Assembly: GCA_031291755.1 (NCBI GenBank)
Contig: JARLIK010000028.1
Coordinates: 1-64,000 of the forward strand
From: Acidocella sp.
GTDB lineage: Bacteria > Pseudomonadota > Alphaproteobacteria > Acetobacterales > Acetobacteraceae
Length of the DNA: 64,000 nucleotides
Direction of reading: 5' to 3'
Made by a program: the position numbers and the translations under genes. This document shows positions 7,960 to 17,683 of the stretch, in pieces (position 1 is the first letter of the stretch; each line of letters opens with the position of its first letter). Under the pieces are notes generated by a model that did not search any database, was not told the DNA's origin, and saw only the letters and a list, made by a program, of their open reading frames with translations.

Positions 7960-9008
7960 GCATCCTGAAGCTGCTGGGCATCGACGTGCCTATCATCCAA
8001 GCGCCGATGGCGGGAACCTCGACACCAGCCCTGGCTGCCGCTGTTTCCAATGCAGGCGGCCTGGGGTCTATCGGCATCGGCGCGATGACGGCGCCAGAAG
8101 CGCGTGCCGCGATCGCCGCCATCCGCGAGCGCACGGCACGGCCATTCAACGTGAACGTCTTTTGCCACCAGCCCGCGGGAAGGGATGAGGCTCGTGAACG
8201 GGCTTGGTTGGAGCAGTTACGCCCGGAATTCGCGCGTTTCGGCGCAGTACCGCCGGCTGAAATCCATGAAGCCTATCGGAGTTTCCTTAAAGATCCGGAC
8301 ACGCTGGCGGCTCTGCTCGAAACCAGACCCAAAGTAGTTAGCTTTCATTTTGGATTGCCCGAGGCAGGCTGGATCGCGCAGTTGCGTGACGCCGGCATTG
8401 TTCTGTTCAGCACCGCCACGAACGAGCGAGAAGCAAGGCTGGCGGTGGATGCAGGTGTAAACGCCATCGTAGCGCAGGGATTTGAGGCCGGCGGCCATCG
8501 CGGCATGTTCAACGCCGATGGCCCTGACGACCAGCTCGGAACCGCTGTGCTCGTGCGGCAATTGGTAAAGGCATTGGATATTCCCATCATCGCCGCCGGC
8601 GGTATCATGGATGGCGCAGGCATCTCAGCTTCCTTGCGCACGGGGGCTGCGGCCGCGCAGCTTGGCACTGCATTCATTGCCACCGACGAATCCGCGGCCG
8701 ATGCGGGCTACCGGGCAACTTTATTTAGCGATGCCGCGCAGCACACTGTCATGACGCGCGCTATCTCCGGGCGGCCAGCGCGCTGTTTGGCAAACAGCTT
8801 CACAGCACTTGGCGCGTCCATTCCAGCCGAAGAAGTTCCGGCCTATCCTATTGCCTATTCGGCCGCGAAAGCTCTGCATGCCTTAGCGAAGGCGGGCGGC
8901 GATTTCGGCTATGGCGCCTACTGGGCTGGCCAGGCTGCACCACGCGCCCGATCAATGCCTGCCGGGAAGCTCATGGCGGCGCTTATTCAAGAAATGCAAC
9001 GAACGTGA
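7956..9008 (+). CDS. Nitronate monooxygenase (2-nitropropane dioxygenase family)
   Basis: The 350-residue FMN-binding TIM-barrel protein starts with VPIIQAPMAG (residues 11-20, FMN contact), then NAGGLGSIG, the family signature EAGGHRG with the proposed catalytic His (H181), and AAGGIMDG, which holds the phosphate of FMN. Members oxidise propionate 3-nitronate and related alkyl nitronates, or act as enoyl reductase-like enzymes. It is the last gene of the SDR-tautomerase-MFS operon, coupled by ATGA, and convergent with a TetR gene 42 bp away. Confidence 0.85.
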   Translation: MSILKLLGIDVPIIQAPMAGTSTPALAAAVSNAGGLGSIGIGAMTAPEARAAIAAIRERTARPFNVNVFCHQPAGRDEARERAWLEQLRPEFARFGAVPPAEIHEAYRSFLKDPDTLAALLETRPKVVSFHFGLPEAGWIAQLRDAGIVLFSTATNEREARLAVDAGVNAIVAQGFEAGGHRGMFNADGPDDQLGTAVLVRQLVKALDIPIIAAGGIMDGAGISASLRTGAAAAQLGTAFIATDESAADAGYRATLFSDAAQHTVMTRAISGRPARCLANSFTALGASIPAEEVPAYPIAYSAAKALHALAKAGGDFGYGAYWAGQAAPRARSMPAGKLMAALIQEMQRT

Positions 9009-9050
9009 TAGGTCAAAAACACATTGATCGCCGTGCTGCGAACATTCACC

Positions 9051-9725
9051 TCATCTTGCTCGGCAGCCATCTAAGAACCGGGCGACCGCACTTTTAACGA
9101 ATGTTTCAACCTCTCCCGGTGATGGCAATTCGCGTACGCCAAGCATGCAGTCGATCTGAAAATTGCCCAAAAGCATGCCTTGAAACTGTCGCGCAGCCAG
9201 GCTCGCATCCTGCAGTCGAAGCGCACCCCGGTCGGCCAATTCCTCAAGATAGCCGGCGAAAGCCGTAACGGTGCGGCCTGGCCCCACCACCCAGAATCGT
9301 TCCGAAAGTTCCTTCATTGCCGGCCCTTCAGCCAGAACCAGCCGGAAGGCTCCCAACGCTTCCGGCGTCAAAACCCTGTGGAGAAAGCGCGTGCCAATTT
9401 CCACCAGAACATCTTCAGGGGGCCGGTTGTGCAGATCATCTGCCCGTAGCGGCCGGAAGATTTCTGCATTGCGTTCAGCAATAATCGCTTCAAATAGCCC
9501 CTGCTTACCCCCGAAAAGCGCGTAGAGTGTCTGCCTGGAGCCACCGGATTTTTCGATGATGTCGCCAAGCGTGGCGTTCGCGTAGCCCTTTTCCAAAAAG
9601 ACAATACTGGCGGCATCCAGAAAGGCGCGCCGCCGCGCGTCCAACCGCGAATGCGCGGCGATTACGGTTTTTGTCGTCATTAGGGGCATCGTAACTGATT
9701 TCTTTCTGATTGACAGTCTCTCCAA
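9051..9725 (-). CDS. TetR/AcrR-family repressor of the efflux operon
   Basis: The protein has up to 224 residues, with a TetR DNA-binding domain (ATLGDIIEKSGGSRQTLYAL, residues about 52-71) and a C-terminal regulatory domain ending FVKSAVARFLDG. Start candidates are 9725, 9689 (MPLMTTK) and 9680 (MTTKTV); the last two better match the usual distance to the HTH. It diverges from the membrane-fusion/MFS efflux pair, with a perfect palindrome between them, so it probably represses that pair and itself. Confidence 0.85.
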   Translation of the reverse strand: MERLSIRKKSVTMPLMTTKTVIAAHSRLDARRRAFLDAASIVFLEKGYANATLGDIIEKSGGSRQTLYALFGGKQGLFEAIIAERNAEIFRPLRADDLHNRPPEDVLVEIGTRFLHRVLTPEALGAFRLVLAEGPAMKELSERFWVVGPGRTVTAFAGYLEELADRGALRLQDASLAARQFQGMLLGNFQIDCMLGVRELPSPGEVETFVKSAVARFLDGCRAR

Positions 9726-9731
9726 ATAACT

Positions 9732-9750
9732 GTACTGTACCGTACAGTAC
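9732..9750. promoter_or_regulatory. Perfect palindrome, probable TetR operator
   Basis: GTACTGTAC-C-GTACAGTAC is a perfect 9+1+9 inverted repeat immediately outside the TetR gene and 57 bp before the ATG of the efflux adaptor at 9807. It would overlap either promoter in this short divergent gap. Confidence 0.75.
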
Positions 9751-9806
9751 TTAACTTGGCAAGTGTGGACGCTTCCGCTGAGCCAAAAACCTCGAAGAGG
9801 CTTGAG

Positions 9807-10931
9807 ATGGATCAGAATGTTGCAAACGAGCCCGTTGGCTCGATTTTAAAGGGTACGCCGCGCGCTAAGTCAGGCATGGCCGGGCGCGTTAAACGCTATC
9901 TTCGCCCGGCTCTATTCTCCGGCGCGGGCGTGGCAGTTTTGCTCGCGGCTGGCATCTATGGCCATGAATGGTGGACCACTGGCCGTTTCATGGTGTCGAC
10001 GGATGACGCCTATTTGCAGGCTGACAACGTGACGATCAGCCCTGAAGTCTCTGGCTATATTGCCGCGGTACCGGTGCAGGATAACGAGCAGGTGGCACCT
10101 GGGCAGCTGCTGGCGCGGATTGATGACCGTGATTATCGCACCGCTCTTGCCTCTGCTCAGGCCAATGCTGACGCCGCCGCTGCGGGAGTTGATAATATTA
10201 CCAAGCAAATCGCGCAGCAGAAATATGTCATCGCTGAGGCCCAGGCGGCGGTTATTGGAGATCAGGCATCTCTCGCCTTTGCCCGTCAGGATTTGGGCCG
10301 GTATGCCACCTTGGCGCAAAGCGGGGCTGGGACGGTGCAGCAGGCGCAGCAATCCTCCACCAGCGTACGGGACCAGCAAGCCAGCCTGCAGCGTGACATG
10401 GCGGCCGTCGGTGTCGCCCAGACCCAGATGCAGGTGCTTGGCGCCCAACTGGACAAAGCGCGTGCTGATCTCGCTTTGTCTCAAGCGGCACTCCGCCGCG
10501 CTGAATTAAATGTCGGCTACACCACGATCACTTCGCCGATCGCAGGTGTCGTCGGAGAACGTACCCTGCGGGTTGGGCAATATGTGCAGGCTGCGACACA
10601 GTTAATGGCCGTGGTACCCCTGCGGGCGGTTTATATCATCGCCAATTACAAAGAAACGCAGCTCACCGACGTGCGGCCCGGACAGCCGGTTTCAATCAGC
10701 GTGGATACGTTTCCGGGCGCGGTGGTTCATGGCGTAGTGAACAGCATATCCCCTGCGAGCGGTGAAGAATTCGCGCTCCTGCCGCCCGACAACGCCACCG
10801 GCAATTTTACGAAAATCGTGCAGCGTGTGGCGGTGAAAATCACCATCGATCCACATGACCCACTGCTGGGTGAGTTGCGCCCCGGCATGTCGGTCGAGCC
10901 GGACATCGATACCAAGGGGACAAACTCATGA
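9807..10931 (+). CDS. HlyD/EmrA-family efflux membrane-fusion protein
   Basis: The 374-residue periplasmic adaptor has a cytoplasmic N-terminus with one transmembrane helix (residues about 35-55, ALFSGAGVAVLLAAGIYGH), then a barrel-sandwich segment (STDDAYLQADNV, VSGYIAAVPVQDNEQV), a long Ala/Gln-rich coiled coil, and the second half motif GYTTITSPIAGVVG. The frame is open back to a TTG at 9756, but that would begin almost on the operator. The ATG at 9807 has GAAGAGG upstream. It overlaps the DHA2 pump gene by ATGA, and the two make an EmrAB-type drug exporter. Confidence 0.87.
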   Translation: MDQNVANEPVGSILKGTPRAKSGMAGRVKRYLRPALFSGAGVAVLLAAGIYGHEWWTTGRFMVSTDDAYLQADNVTISPEVSGYIAAVPVQDNEQVAPGQLLARIDDRDYRTALASAQANADAAAAGVDNITKQIAQQKYVIAEAQAAVIGDQASLAFARQDLGRYATLAQSGAGTVQQAQQSSTSVRDQQASLQRDMAAVGVAQTQMQVLGAQLDKARADLALSQAALRRAELNVGYTTITSPIAGVVGERTLRVGQYVQAATQLMAVVPLRAVYIIANYKETQLTDVRPGQPVSISVDTFPGAVVHGVVNSISPASGEEFALLPPDNATGNFTKIVQRVAVKITIDPHDPLLGELRPGMSVEPDIDTKGTNS

Positions 10932-12505
10932 ACGCGCCGGCGGCCGGCAATACTGGCGGCGTGCAAGCGGTTTCACTGAAAACATGGATCGCCGTGGGCG
11001 CGGCGCTGATGGGCGCTTTTATGGCGGTGCTCAACATTCTGGTGACCAGCGCCTCATTGCCAGATATTGAAGGCGGGATCGGTACCGGCGGCGTGAATGG
11101 CACATGGATCAGCACGTCTTATCTGATTGGTGAGATCATCGTGATCCCGATGACGGCTTTCTTGACCCGCGTTTTCTCGTTGCGCCGCTTTATGATCGCC
11201 TGCACGGCTTTATTTTTGCTGTTGTCCGTAGGCTGCGCACAAGCCGTGAGTCTGCCTGAGATGATCGCGCTGCGCGGCCTGCAGGGGTTTTTCGGCGGCG
11301 TACTCATTCCGCTTGCCTTCACCATTATCGTTTCAATGCTGCCACCCGCCAAGCGGCCTGCCGGATTCGCCGGATTTGCAATAACCGCGACATTTGCACC
11401 TGCAATCGGGCCGACAATTGGCGGCTGGCTGACTGATACCTACGGCTGGCAGACGATTTTCTATCTGAACCTGGTTCCAGGCATCATCATGCTGGCAGGG
11501 CTGATCTATTCACTGCCTCGCTCGCGGCCGCAGCTTGGCTTGCTTCGGCAAGGCGATTGGCTCGGTATCGCATTGATGGCGATCGGTCTTGCAGCATTCC
11601 AGACCATTCTGGATGACGGTAATGTGGACGACTGGTTCGGCTCGCCTTTTATCGTCAAGCTCAGCCTTGTCTCGGCTTTGGCCCTGGGTGCATTCATTAT
11701 CGTGGAACTATTCGAGAAAAACCCGCTGATCCGATTGCGGCTGCTGAGCCGGCGTAATTTTGGTTTCGCGACGCTGGGTAATTTTCTGCTCGGATTTGGG
11801 CTTTATGGTTCAGCGTACTTGCTGCCTCAATATCTTGAGGTCTCGCAGGGTTTCGATGCGCAACAGAGCGGCAATGTGATTGCCTGGACCGGTTTGCCGC
11901 AGCTTCTGGTTATCCCCTTTGTGCCATATTTAATGCGGAGGTTCGATTCGCGCCTTTTGGTCGGCACGGGACTTGCCATCTTCGCAGCCAGTTGTTTCAC
12001 GAACCTGACCATCGATCCAGACGTGGCAGCACCTCAGCTTTTGGTACCCGATATAGCCAGGGCGATTGGCCAAGCATTGGTGATGACGCCGCTTTCCGCT
12101 GTGGCAATGGTGGGAATCTCACACGAGGAGGCGGGAGATGCCTCGGGCTTATTCAATATGATGCGCAATCTCGGGGGGGCAGTTGGTACCGCTGCAATCG
12201 AAACCTTCTTTACCAAACGCGAGCAATATCATTCATTCATGATAAATGCCCATGCTTCGCTTTATGATCCGGCCACGCAGACAAGACTATCGGCACTGCA
12301 ACATCATTTCATGTCAGCCGGCATTTCGGATCCTAGCGCTGCAATGGCACGGTCGGTAAATACGCTTGGCAAAGCGATCAGAGCCCAGGCGACAATTATG
12401 GGATATGCTGATTGTTTTGGTCTGTTGGGCGCCATGTTGGTCGGCGCAGTTATATCAGTCGCCTTTCTGAAGAAAGGAGCAAGTAGCGCTGCCGGCGCAC
12501 ATTGA
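10928..12505 (+). CDS. DHA2-family MFS multidrug exporter (EmrB/QacA type)
   Basis: The 525-residue, probably 14-helix major facilitator has a conserved first helix region with MAVLNILVTSASLPDI (usual DHA2 MxxLDxTIVNVALP position), the motif WxxTSYLIG (WISTSYLIG) and motif C-like GPTIGGWLTDTYGWQTIFYLN. The DHA2 charged residue of helix 1 (usually Asp in LD) is asparagine here (LN). It is coupled to the membrane-fusion protein by ATGA and is under the divergent TetR. Export of lipophilic toxicants is the family role; the specificity is unknown. Confidence 0.87.
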   Translation: MNAPAAGNTGGVQAVSLKTWIAVGAALMGAFMAVLNILVTSASLPDIEGGIGTGGVNGTWISTSYLIGEIIVIPMTAFLTRVFSLRRFMIACTALFLLLSVGCAQAVSLPEMIALRGLQGFFGGVLIPLAFTIIVSMLPPAKRPAGFAGFAITATFAPAIGPTIGGWLTDTYGWQTIFYLNLVPGIIMLAGLIYSLPRSRPQLGLLRQGDWLGIALMAIGLAAFQTILDDGNVDDWFGSPFIVKLSLVSALALGAFIIVELFEKNPLIRLRLLSRRNFGFATLGNFLLGFGLYGSAYLLPQYLEVSQGFDAQQSGNVIAWTGLPQLLVIPFVPYLMRRFDSRLLVGTGLAIFAASCFTNLTIDPDVAAPQLLVPDIARAIGQALVMTPLSAVAMVGISHEEAGDASGLFNMMRNLGGAVGTAAIETFFTKREQYHSFMINAHASLYDPATQTRLSALQHHFMSAGISDPSAAMARSVNTLGKAIRAQATIMGYADCFGLLGAMLVGAVISVAFLKKGASSAAGAH

Positions 12506-12637
12506 AGTGATAGTAATTCCCGTAAGCACCCCAGATACGATCCGCGAATCATCGCGCTTAGGCCTGAAGCGGCGTTGCAGGAGCGATGGCCTCTGCGGTC
12601 CATCCTTTGCTTTCAGAGAGTTAATTGAGGACAGCGA

Positions 12638-14074
12638 ATGGCTAACTTGAAGCGCAAAGCCGCCCGGTCTTGCATGTTTCGTCTGAGGCAACGGGTATCA
12701 GCCGTCTTCGCCGCGGCTGACGTCGATCCACGCAAGGCAACGAACCATGCCAAGCCCGGAATGATTTGCCTTGGCGGCCAACTCGCAGGGGTTGCTTCCA
12801 GGTTGGACGACTCCGACCACCAAGACCTTTTAACCGGCGTCGCGAACCGAAATCACTTCCATCGTCATCTCGAACAGATGTTGCTGCGTGAGGCCGGGGA
12901 TTATGTCCTGCTCACGAAATGTAATGTCAGCCGGTTACATGATATCAATACCAGTTTCGGCTATGACGCGGGCGACGCACTCCTGGTCCAGGTCGGACAG
13001 CGCCTTCGCAGCTTGTCCGGTGCCGCTGTAGGACGCCTGAGCGGCGACGAATTTGCCGTGACATTGGTATTGACTGATCCGGGAGCAGCCAAGGCAACAA
13101 TTCTCCTGATTCGAGACCTGCTTACCAAGAAATTCCTGTTGCCTGGGGCCACAATCGATGTCCGGTTTTCGATCGGCTACGCCCTCGGTAGGGCCGGGGA
13201 TAACAGTATTGGGCTGCTTCGGAAGGCGGGCATCGCGCTGCACGAATCGAAGCGGTCGCCGTTCCTCGATCCGATAGAGTTCGACCGGAATGCGGCGATC
13301 AGGATTGAAAGCCGAGTCCGCCTGACCAGCGATTTGCAGCACGCCCTCGAAAACGGCGAATTCCTGATCCACTATCAGCCCGAGGTAGAGCTGGCCACGG
13401 GCAAAATCGTCGGCGCAGAAGCGCTTCTGCGCTGGGAGCACACCGTGTATGGAACGCAGCCGCCAAATCGCTTTATTCCGATCGCTGAAGACTCAGGATT
13501 AATCGTCGAGATCGGTGCATGGGTGTTGCGGCACGTCGTGGAGTTCGCCGTCCTGGTCAACCGGGGCCGCGCGACTCCGCTGAGGTTCTCCGTCAACGTA
13601 TCTCAACTCCAGTTTCGCCGTAACGATCTGCCTCAACTTCTTCGAGCCATTCTTGAACAGACAGACGCTGATTCTTCCTGGCTGATGCTCGAATTGACGG
13701 AAAGTCTGCTCGCTGACGATTCCCCAGCCATGATAGGAACACTCCAAGACCTTCGATCAATGGGCGTTGGGCTGTCGGTCGACGATTTCGGTACAGGATA
13801 TTCAAGCCTCGGCCACCTGAACGTTTTCCCGGTAAGCGAATTCAAGATCGACAGAAGCTTTGTCTCCCAGGTCGACCAGAACCGCTCCAAGCACGTCATC
13901 GTTGGCGCCATGATCCGCCTTGGGGAGGAACTTCAAATTTCGGTAGTCGCCGAAGGCGTCGAAACTAAGGACGAGGTTTCGGTACTACGAGCTCTGGGAT
14001 GCAAGTATGCCCAGGGCTATTTTTTTGGCCGCCCGACGCCGGAGGCTGAGTTCGTGGCCCTCCTCGATGGCTAA
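12638..14074 (+). CDS. GGDEF-EAL cyclic-di-GMP turnover protein
   Basis: The 478-residue cytoplasmic protein has no visible sensor domain beyond about 60 N-terminal residues. The GGDEF domain (about 60-215) carries SGDEF (135-139) instead of GGDEF, a variant seen in some active cyclases, so activity is uncertain. The EAL domain (about 225-475) keeps the metal and catalytic motifs EALLRW (261-266), ELTES, DDFGTGYSS (382-390), KIDRSFV and AEGVE, so phosphodiesterase activity is likely. GAGGA precedes the ATG. It stands alone between the efflux operon and a gene-poor stretch. Confidence 0.9.
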   Translation: MANLKRKAARSCMFRLRQRVSAVFAAADVDPRKATNHAKPGMICLGGQLAGVASRLDDSDHQDLLTGVANRNHFHRHLEQMLLREAGDYVLLTKCNVSRLHDINTSFGYDAGDALLVQVGQRLRSLSGAAVGRLSGDEFAVTLVLTDPGAAKATILLIRDLLTKKFLLPGATIDVRFSIGYALGRAGDNSIGLLRKAGIALHESKRSPFLDPIEFDRNAAIRIESRVRLTSDLQHALENGEFLIHYQPEVELATGKIVGAEALLRWEHTVYGTQPPNRFIPIAEDSGLIVEIGAWVLRHVVEFAVLVNRGRATPLRFSVNVSQLQFRRNDLPQLLRAILEQTDADSSWLMLELTESLLADDSPAMIGTLQDLRSMGVGLSVDDFGTGYSSLGHLNVFPVSEFKIDRSFVSQVDQNRSKHVIVGAMIRLGEELQISVVAEGVETKDEVSVLRALGCKYAQGYFFGRPTPEAEFVALLDG

Positions 14075-14546
14075 GTCAGAATCGTGCGGCCAAGATGATC
14101 TCATTCACCGGCTGCTCCGTGTAAGCGCAGCGGGTCGTTCCCAGCGCGCAGGGGCTGTTGAGGAGGATCTGATTCCCTGGCGACGCTCAGTGAAAGAATA
14201 GAGTCCGCGAGGGGCTATAAGACTTGAAATTTGATGCGGGTTTGATTCACGCTTTGACGGCAGGTTTTTTATCTACGATACTCACTATCCACTTTATGCA
14301 TCGGCCAAAGTCCGCTTTCAGCCGCTTGCATTGCGCCCGGTAATGTCCACCATGAGCCGAAGCCGGCTGTCTGCTCACGACCCCACCGGTCAGGCTACTT
14401 CGGCGTGGTCAAGGAAAGGCAGTAGCCTCTTGTTTGCGGCTATTCTTAGTTACTCATTCCGACCAAAAATCACGGTTTTGTGATGAGTGCGGCGGAATAA
14501 ATCTGCGCTGTGCCGGTCTTGTGGTGATGAACTTGAGGAGCTCGCC
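14075..14546. other. Gene-poor stretch between GGDEF-EAL gene and metallophosphoesterase
   Basis: No convincing ORF on either strand and no clear terminator. The right part must contain the promoter of the metallophosphoesterase gene. AT-rich tracts occur near 14220-14300 and 14440-14475, but I cannot assign -35/-10 boxes or an ECF-type site with confidence. Confidence 0.45.
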
Positions 14547-15494
14547 ATGAACGACGAACACGATACCGTTGAAGCGCTTGAAAATTCTTCCCGCCGAGGC
14601 CTGATGGCCTGCGTTGGCTGGATCGGCACCGGCATGCTGTTTACCATGGTGGGCGGCGTCCCGCGCACCATCGGGATGATCGGTGACGCGCAGGCCGCCG
14701 TCACCGAGGGCTTCAGCTTCGTGCAGATGAGCGACAACCACATCGGTTTCAAAGCCGGTCCTTACCAGAATGTCGCGGGCACACTGCAAAGTGCCATCGG
14801 CCATGTCCGGGCTTTAAAGGTGAAACCGGCCTTCATGTTACATACTGGCGATATCAGCAATTTCTCGAAGCCAGATGAATTTGACACCGCCGACCAGATC
14901 AACGCCACGGCAGGGCTGGATATTCATCATGTGCCCGGTGAGCATGACATGCTTGATCCGGAAAAAAGCCTTTACCTCTCGCGCTACGGCAAAGGCACCA
15001 AAGGTGATGGCTGGTATAGTTTCGATGACCACGGCGTGCATTTCATTGGGTTGTCGAACGTTAGAAATCAGGCGCCGGATCATCAATGGATGCTGGGTTC
15101 GGATCAGATCGCGTGGCTCGCCGATGATTTGCGTAGCGTCAGCTCATCGACCCCTATTGTGGTTTTTGCGCATGTGCCGCTTTGGACGATCTACGCCAAA
15201 TGGGGCTGGGGCACGAGCGACGGGCCGGCGGCACTCGCGCTGTTACGCCGGTTCGGGTCCGTAACCTTGTTGAATGGTCATATCCATCAGATTGTCCAGA
15301 AGGTTGAGGGCAACATCAAATTTCACACAGCGCGTTCAACGGCATTTCCGCAGGCGGTAGCAGGCACCGCGCCGTCGCCGGGGCCGATCATGACCGTGGC
15401 GGCAGGCGAGGTGGGTGAATATCTCGGCATCACCACCGCAACCGTTCAAAGCACGGCAAGTCCCCTGGCAATCACTGACGTCACGCTCGGCTGA
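14547..15494 (+). CDS. Exported calcineurin-like metallophosphoesterase
   Basis: The 315-residue protein starts at the ATG at 14547, which has GAGGAG upstream. The N-terminus has a twin-arginine-like segment (SSRRGLM) and hydrophobic stretch (ACVGWIGTGMLFTMV), suggesting Tat export. The dinuclear metal motifs follow in family order: SDNH (62-65), GD (101-102), GEHD where GNHD is usual (131-134), a FAHVPLW block and NGHIHQ near the end. Substrate (phosphodiester, cAMP or phospholipid type) is not predictable. An ECF sigma/anti-sigma pair follows 140 bp downstream, which may control it. Confidence 0.85.
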   Translation: MNDEHDTVEALENSSRRGLMACVGWIGTGMLFTMVGGVPRTIGMIGDAQAAVTEGFSFVQMSDNHIGFKAGPYQNVAGTLQSAIGHVRALKVKPAFMLHTGDISNFSKPDEFDTADQINATAGLDIHHVPGEHDMLDPEKSLYLSRYGKGTKGDGWYSFDDHGVHFIGLSNVRNQAPDHQWMLGSDQIAWLADDLRSVSSSTPIVVFAHVPLWTIYAKWGWGTSDGPAALALLRRFGSVTLLNGHIHQIVQKVEGNIKFHTARSTAFPQAVAGTAPSPGPIMTVAAGEVGEYLGITTATVQSTASPLAITDVTLG

Positions 15495-15634
15495 GGAGTT
15501 GAAAATACCCAGCCCAAACTTAATGCACTCCAAAATGTCCGTTATCAGCAATACGGTATTTGCGAGCGCCAACGGTTTTGGCTACGATCAGCGTTCTGAT
15601 TATTTGGGCTTCCGTTTCCAGGGGTTGTAACGCG

Positions 15635-16153
15635 GTGGCAGAGGGTGATCATGCAGTCCGGTTCAGGGCGCTTCTTTTGCCGGAACTTGCATATTTACGC
15701 CGCGTCGGCATGTCATTAACGGGCAGCAATTCTGCCTGCGATGACCTTGTGCAGGAAAGCGTATTACGCGGCTTGCGGTACTTTGAAAGTTATAGCGGTG
15801 ATGGCTTCAAATCCTGGATGGCGGCAATTATGCGAAATGTACATCGTGACCGGCCGAAAGTTCTTCCGGTTTCGGCGGAGGATGAGTGGCTTCATGCCAT
15901 CCCTGATTCTGCGCCTAGCCCGGAAGAATGCTCAGTCCACAAAAGCAATGCCTTGCGGCTGCGTGGACTAGTTGCCCAATTGCCTGATAGTCTACGTGAA
16001 GTATTAATCCTTCGTGAATACGGCGATCTCTCCTACACGCAGATCGCCATAACCTTGGACTTGCCAGTTGGAACTGTCATGTCCAGGCTATCCAGGGCGC
16101 GGGACAGCCTGCGGGCCGCCTGGTTCGGTAATCAAGATGGATACGCGTCATGA
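15635..16153 (+). CDS. ECF-family RNA polymerase sigma factor
   Basis: The 172-residue protein starts at GTG (15635) with AGGGG upstream; the upstream extension of the frame is hydrophobic nonsense. Region 2 (CDDLVQESVLRGLRYFESY and the following KSWMAAIMRN) and region 4 (LPDSLREVLILREYGDLSY, then PVGTVMSRLSRARDSLR) are clear, with the short ECF layout lacking region 3. Its stop overlaps the next start (ATGA), and the next gene encodes a zinc-type anti-sigma factor, so the pair is a classic sigma/anti-sigma switch. The inducing stress is unknown. Confidence 0.9.
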   Translation: MAEGDHAVRFRALLLPELAYLRRVGMSLTGSNSACDDLVQESVLRGLRYFESYSGDGFKSWMAAIMRNVHRDRPKVLPVSAEDEWLHAIPDSAPSPEECSVHKSNALRLRGLVAQLPDSLREVLILREYGDLSYTQIAITLDLPVGTVMSRLSRARDSLRAAWFGNQDGYAS

Positions 16154-16851
16154 GTTGCCCTGATTATAGTGAGCGGCTGAACGCGATGCTGGACGGCGAA
16201 CTCTCGCCTTCAGACCTGGTTGTCGTTGCAGTGCATCTTGCAAGTTGCCCCGAATGCTTGCAGCATGTTTCGGAATTGGCTGAATTGCGCGTTTGTTTAC
16301 AGCGGGCAATTCCTGAAGAAGAAGTATCTCCTGAATTCTACGATAAAATCGCCGGAATGCTTGATAGCGAGCCAGTAGGCGCAGCCGGAGAGACTAAAGT
16401 CATCACGTTCAAGGCGCCTTCAAAGCGCCAACACTTGGTATGGCTTGCTGCGGGCGCGGCGATCGCAGCGATGCTCTCCATTACGTTTATGCCTCGTCAT
16501 GATGAAACTAGGGACTTGATGAGTGTTCACGATGCAGCACTCCGCGGCAACATCTCGCAAAATGTTGCCGTCAACTCCGGCTCAGCGGTAGCAGGGTTTT
16601 ATCTCGCGTCCGCGCGGTCAGATATTGTGGCTGGACATCCCGCCCAAGTCCTCGCATATACCAGGAGCGGGCAGACGATCACCTTGTGTGTCTGGTCCGC
16701 TAATGGCGAGCCCGCGCATGGTGTGCGTAATGCGGTCTATAAGGGCATGGCAATCAGCTATTGGAACGATGGCAAACAAGAATATTGGGCGGCAACGGCA
16801 GGACCGGCCGCAACGCTGGATGAATTCGTCAGCGCCATCGGTCAGACATAA
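16150..16851 (+). CDS. Membrane zinc-binding anti-sigma factor (ZAS family)
   Basis: The 233-residue protein has an N-terminal anti-sigma domain with the HxxxCxxC zinc motif (H29, C33, C36 in HLASCPEC), one transmembrane helix (about 96-114) and a periplasmic C-terminal domain of about 115 residues without a recognised fold. Overlap with the sigma gene by ATGA supports a 1:1 partnership. The zinc motif suggests redox or metal control of release, as in RsrA/ChrR-type systems. This is inference from the family. Confidence 0.86.
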   Translation: MSCPDYSERLNAMLDGELSPSDLVVVAVHLASCPECLQHVSELAELRVCLQRAIPEEEVSPEFYDKIAGMLDSEPVGAAGETKVITFKAPSKRQHLVWLAAGAAIAAMLSITFMPRHDETRDLMSVHDAALRGNISQNVAVNSGSAVAGFYLASARSDIVAGHPAQVLAYTRSGQTITLCVWSANGEPAHGVRNAVYKGMAISYWNDGKQEYWAATAGPAATLDEFVSAIGQT

Positions 16852-16986
16852 AATGCCTAAGCTGAGACTTCGAGGCACGTACAAATCAGAGCATTTCTTT
16901 CTTTACTAAAAAAAATCTTGTTTAACTCATCGAGCTTTTGTCAGAAAGCAGCCTTCGTTTGTCAGTCGAAGATAGCGTAATTCCGA

Positions 16987-17391
16987 TCATTTGACTTGCG
17001 AGATAAGCGGTATGGTCGAGGCCTTGGCCTTTGCATAGTCCAGCTTCGCTGTTCCTGCCGGATAGCCGTTCTTGCTGAGAATATATGCCATTGCATCCTC
17101 GTATTGGGTATGCGTTAGGCTGCCGCCGTTACCTTCCGGCATCTGCGTGGACAGAAAGGTAAATATTTTGCCGATCGTATTATTGGCGGAAGCTGCGGCA
17201 AAATCTTGCCCGATAAGCATAGGACCAACGCCGCCTTGCAAATCACTGCCATGGCAGGATGCACAGTTTTGCGTGAATACGGCCTGCCCATTCGCCGCCT
17301 GTTGGGAGGTATAGATAGTCGGCACTGCGGCCGCATGCGCACAAACCGCCGCCGATACCGCAAGGCCTATGAGAGCTACGAACTTCTTCAT
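16987..17391 (-). CDS. Periplasmic class I c-type cytochrome
   Basis: The 134-residue protein has a Sec signal peptide (MKKFVALIGLAVSAAVCAHAAA) and a single heme-attachment motif CASCH (C43, C46, H47). M84 in QMPEG is the likely sixth heme ligand. It is a soluble small electron carrier in the periplasm. It converges on the anti-sigma gene and is 292 bp from the small secreted protein gene transcribed the other way. No oxidase or dehydrogenase partner is nearby. Confidence 0.92.
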   Translation of the reverse strand: MKKFVALIGLAVSAAVCAHAAAVPTIYTSQQAANGQAVFTQNCASCHGSDLQGGVGPMLIGQDFAAASANNTIGKIFTFLSTQMPEGNGGSLTHTQYEDAMAYILSKNGYPAGTAKLDYAKAKASTIPLISQVK

Positions 17392-17683
17392 TTTGAATCT
17401 CCATCAATATCGCCGCCTTGCCTTATGACAGGCCAAATACAAGACCAGAATGGCAGCTCGTTATTCCTCGAAAAAATTCAAATTTTTGTGAAGACACCAG
17501 TTTTAAGACTAGCGGTACGCTCAAGTCCTTATAAACCAGGCTTTCTTTTGTGAAATCCTTGAAGGATTGGCTGCATTGCAATCCGCACAACATGATCCAT
17601 CGAATAAATTGCCTCTCCAGCCTGTCTTGTTTGCAATCCATTCGACTTCGTCGCGAAGCGAAGGATTTTTCAGGAGACAGGCA

